Source: Candidatus Omnitrophota bacterium (GTDB taxonomy: Bacteria > Hinthialibacterota > Hinthialibacteria > Hinthialibacterales > JAKPRU01). From it: a DNA stretch of 5,475 bases. The stretch spans positions 1 to 5,475 of the forward strand of contig JAKPRU010000477.1 in assembly GCA_029557025.1 (NCBI GenBank). Direction: 5' to 3'. A model generated the notes under the pieces. It was not told where the DNA came from. It saw only the letters and a list, made by a program, of their open reading frames with translations, and ran no database searches. The position numbers and the translations under genes were made by a program. This document shows, in pieces, positions 4,398 to 5,475 of this stretch. How positions within the stretch are numbered: position 1 is the first letter of the stretch; every line of letters begins with the position of its first letter.

Positions 4398-4404
4398 TCA
4401 GACG

Positions 4405-5397
4405 ATGAACCCATCTGTCCAACGTGTTATCAGCAGTCTTCGGTTTGGGGAAACGCAGGCATCCGGGAAGTTCTCGGTGATCCCGATCCTGGATGGGGAA
4501 CCGGAAGGGCCGGAGTACCTGGTCCTCCCGGAGGCGCTCCGGGAGGACCTGATTACCATCACCGAAGTCAGCGCGGGCGGAAGTGTGCCGGATCTGAGAG
4601 TCATCAATCGTGCCGACCGTCCCGTGCTGCTTCTGGACGGCGAAGAACTAGCCGGGGCAAAACAGAACCGTGTGGTCAATACGACGATTCTGGTCAAGGA
4701 AAAATGCGAAACGATTATCCCCGTAAGTTGTACCGAGCAGGGGCGATGGGCGCACATCAGCCCGCATTTTGCCGAATCTGAATCTGTCATGGCGCATAAG
4801 GCCAGGGCGAAAAAGACGGCGTCCGTCTCGGAGTCCTACCGAAGGGAATGCCGACCCCGATCCGACCAGCGTGAGGTGTGGAAGGAGGTACTCGTGTTCC
4901 AGGAGTGTGCTCAGGTTGCCTCGCCCACGGGAGCCATGCGGGATGTGTTTGTCGAGAAACGCGAAGTCCTGGAAGATTTCCTGAAACCGTTCGAATGTGT
5001 AGAGACACAATGTGGATTCATAGCCGTTCAGAACGGGCGGGTGATGGGAATGGACCGGATCTCACGTCCCGACGGCTACCGATTTCTGCACACGAAACTA
5101 CTGAAAAGCTACGGAATCGAGGCGTACCTGGACCGCGCGGAAATGAAAGAGTACTCCGCAATGGACGTCGCGCAGGCATTCTTGCAGAAGATTCCCACAC
5201 TCACCGAGCAGGAGTTCCCATCCGTCGGTTACGGAACGGATCTCCGGTACCGAAACGGCGGGATCTGCGGGTCGGCATTGGTACATGAGAACACATGTAT
5301 TCATGCGGCATTCTTTACCAGCGAGGAATCGCGGGAGTTGCGGGAACCGATGGAGTACATTTCCCCGCTGAATCGGAGACGGGAGTACAGATTGTAA
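4405..5397 (+). CDS. ARPP-1/DUF6569-type conserved protein
   Basis: A 330-residue protein matching, from memory, the DUF6569 family, also called ARPP-1 (ARG- and rhodanese-phosphatase-associated protein 1). Its biochemical role is not established. Diagnostic segments are EYLVLPEAL (37-45), ITEVSAGGSVPDLRVIN (52-68), VLLLDGEELAGAKQNRVVNT (74-93), IPVSCTEQGRW (105-115), a charged stretch RAKKTASVSES (134-144) and RSDQREVWKEV (152-162). The C-terminal half, with GFIAVQNGRVMGMDRIS (204-220) and HTKLLKSYGIEAYL (229-242), is also family-typical. There is no signal peptide or membrane helix, so it is probably cytosolic. The AGGAGGT site fixes the start. The named ADP-ribosylglycohydrolase and phosphatase partners are not in this window, so it stands alone here, downstream of an RHH regulator with a 303-bp gap. 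The family assignment is fairly sure; the function is unknown. Confidence 0.82.
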   Translation: MNPSVQRVISSLRFGETQASGKFSVIPILDGEPEGPEYLVLPEALREDLITITEVSAGGSVPDLRVINRADRPVLLLDGEELAGAKQNRVVNTTILVKEKCETIIPVSCTEQGRWAHISPHFAESESVMAHKARAKKTASVSESYRRECRPRSDQREVWKEVLVFQECAQVASPTGAMRDVFVEKREVLEDFLKPFECVETQCGFIAVQNGRVMGMDRISRPDGYRFLHTKLLKSYGIEAYLDRAEMKEYSAMDVAQAFLQKIPTLTEQEFPSVGYGTDLRYRNGGICGSALVHENTCIHAAFFTSEESRELREPMEYISPLNRRREYRL

Positions 5398-5423
5398 GAA
5401 GGAAGGGGAGGAGTTCTATTATT

Positions 5424-5450
5424 GTGGGCTGCGCGCAATGCGCAGCCCAC
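5424..5450 (+). terminator. Strong 11-bp stem-loop after the ARPP-1-like gene
   Basis: GTGGGCTGCGC (5424-5434) and GCGCAGCCCAC (5440-5450) are perfect inverted copies with loop GCAAT, beginning 27 bp after the stop codon. No T-run follows (ATGGGGGG), so it is a T-less terminator, an mRNA 3'-end stabiliser or a repeat. On the minus strand the tail is AATAATAG, also not T-rich. Confidence 0.55.
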
Positions 5451-5475
5451 ATGGGGGGGATTGGATTCCGGCTTC

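Larger units (their letters stand above)
4102..4404. other. Non-coding interval with degenerate palindromic repeats
   Basis: No supportable gene is seen in these 303 bases. A weak GGGAT/ATCCC stem straddles the regulator's stop codon (4101-4116). Two repeat-like segments (4160-4178 and 4184-4210) and a tight TCCGCC-TT-GGCGGA hairpin (4364-4377) follow. TTGACG at 4272-4277 resembles a -35 box but has no matching -10. The promoter of the ARPP-1-like gene is therefore not identified. Confidence 0.5.

Overview
The window is a piece of bacterial chromosome, moderately GC-rich, with Shine-Dalgarno-led genes and GC-rich palindromic intergenic repeats. Nothing fixes the species. A uroporphyrinogen-decarboxylase-like enzyme, two EutN/CcmL microcompartment vertex proteins and an ARPP-1/DUF6569 protein would suit an environmental Planctomycetes/PVC-type or candidate-phylum bacterium. 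This is an inference from gene content only.

Layout. Positions 1-59 are leader sequence with a possible terminator of an upstream gene. Positions 60-132 are tRNA-Gln(CTG), with no encoded CCA. Positions 243-1310 (+) encode a 355-residue URO-D/MtaA/CmuA-family protein. Positions 1311-1654 are non-coding and hold hairpins and what look like decayed dispersed repeats. Positions 1655-2221 (-) carry an uncharacterised protein gene, the only minus-strand gene, divergent from the next block.

Positions 2335-3596 (+) are the most distinctive part. A stand-alone N-acetylglutamate-synthase-type GNAT acetyltransferase overlaps by one base a BMC-P (EutN/CcmL) gene, and a second, diverged BMC-P gene follows. 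The 159-bp gap between the two BMC-P genes holds a 16-bp stem-loop and a 32-bp-period tandem array of three units. Each unit contains four G-runs separated by single bases, which is an ideal G-quadruplex motif. No BMC-H/BMC-T shell gene and no encapsulated enzyme is in the window, so these vertex proteins would have to work with a shell encoded elsewhere.

Positions 3711-4101 (+) hold a near-consensus sigma-70 promoter overlaid by TATGA/TCATA half-sites at 10-bp intervals, followed by a ribbon-helix-helix regulator gene. This looks like an autoregulated orphan regulator. Positions 4102-4404 are non-coding with degenerate palindromes. Positions 4405-5397 (+) encode an ARPP-1/DUF6569-type protein, followed by a strong 11-bp stem-loop at 5424-5450.

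Apart from the acetyltransferase/BMC-P block, the genes look like separate transcription units and no single pathway joins them.
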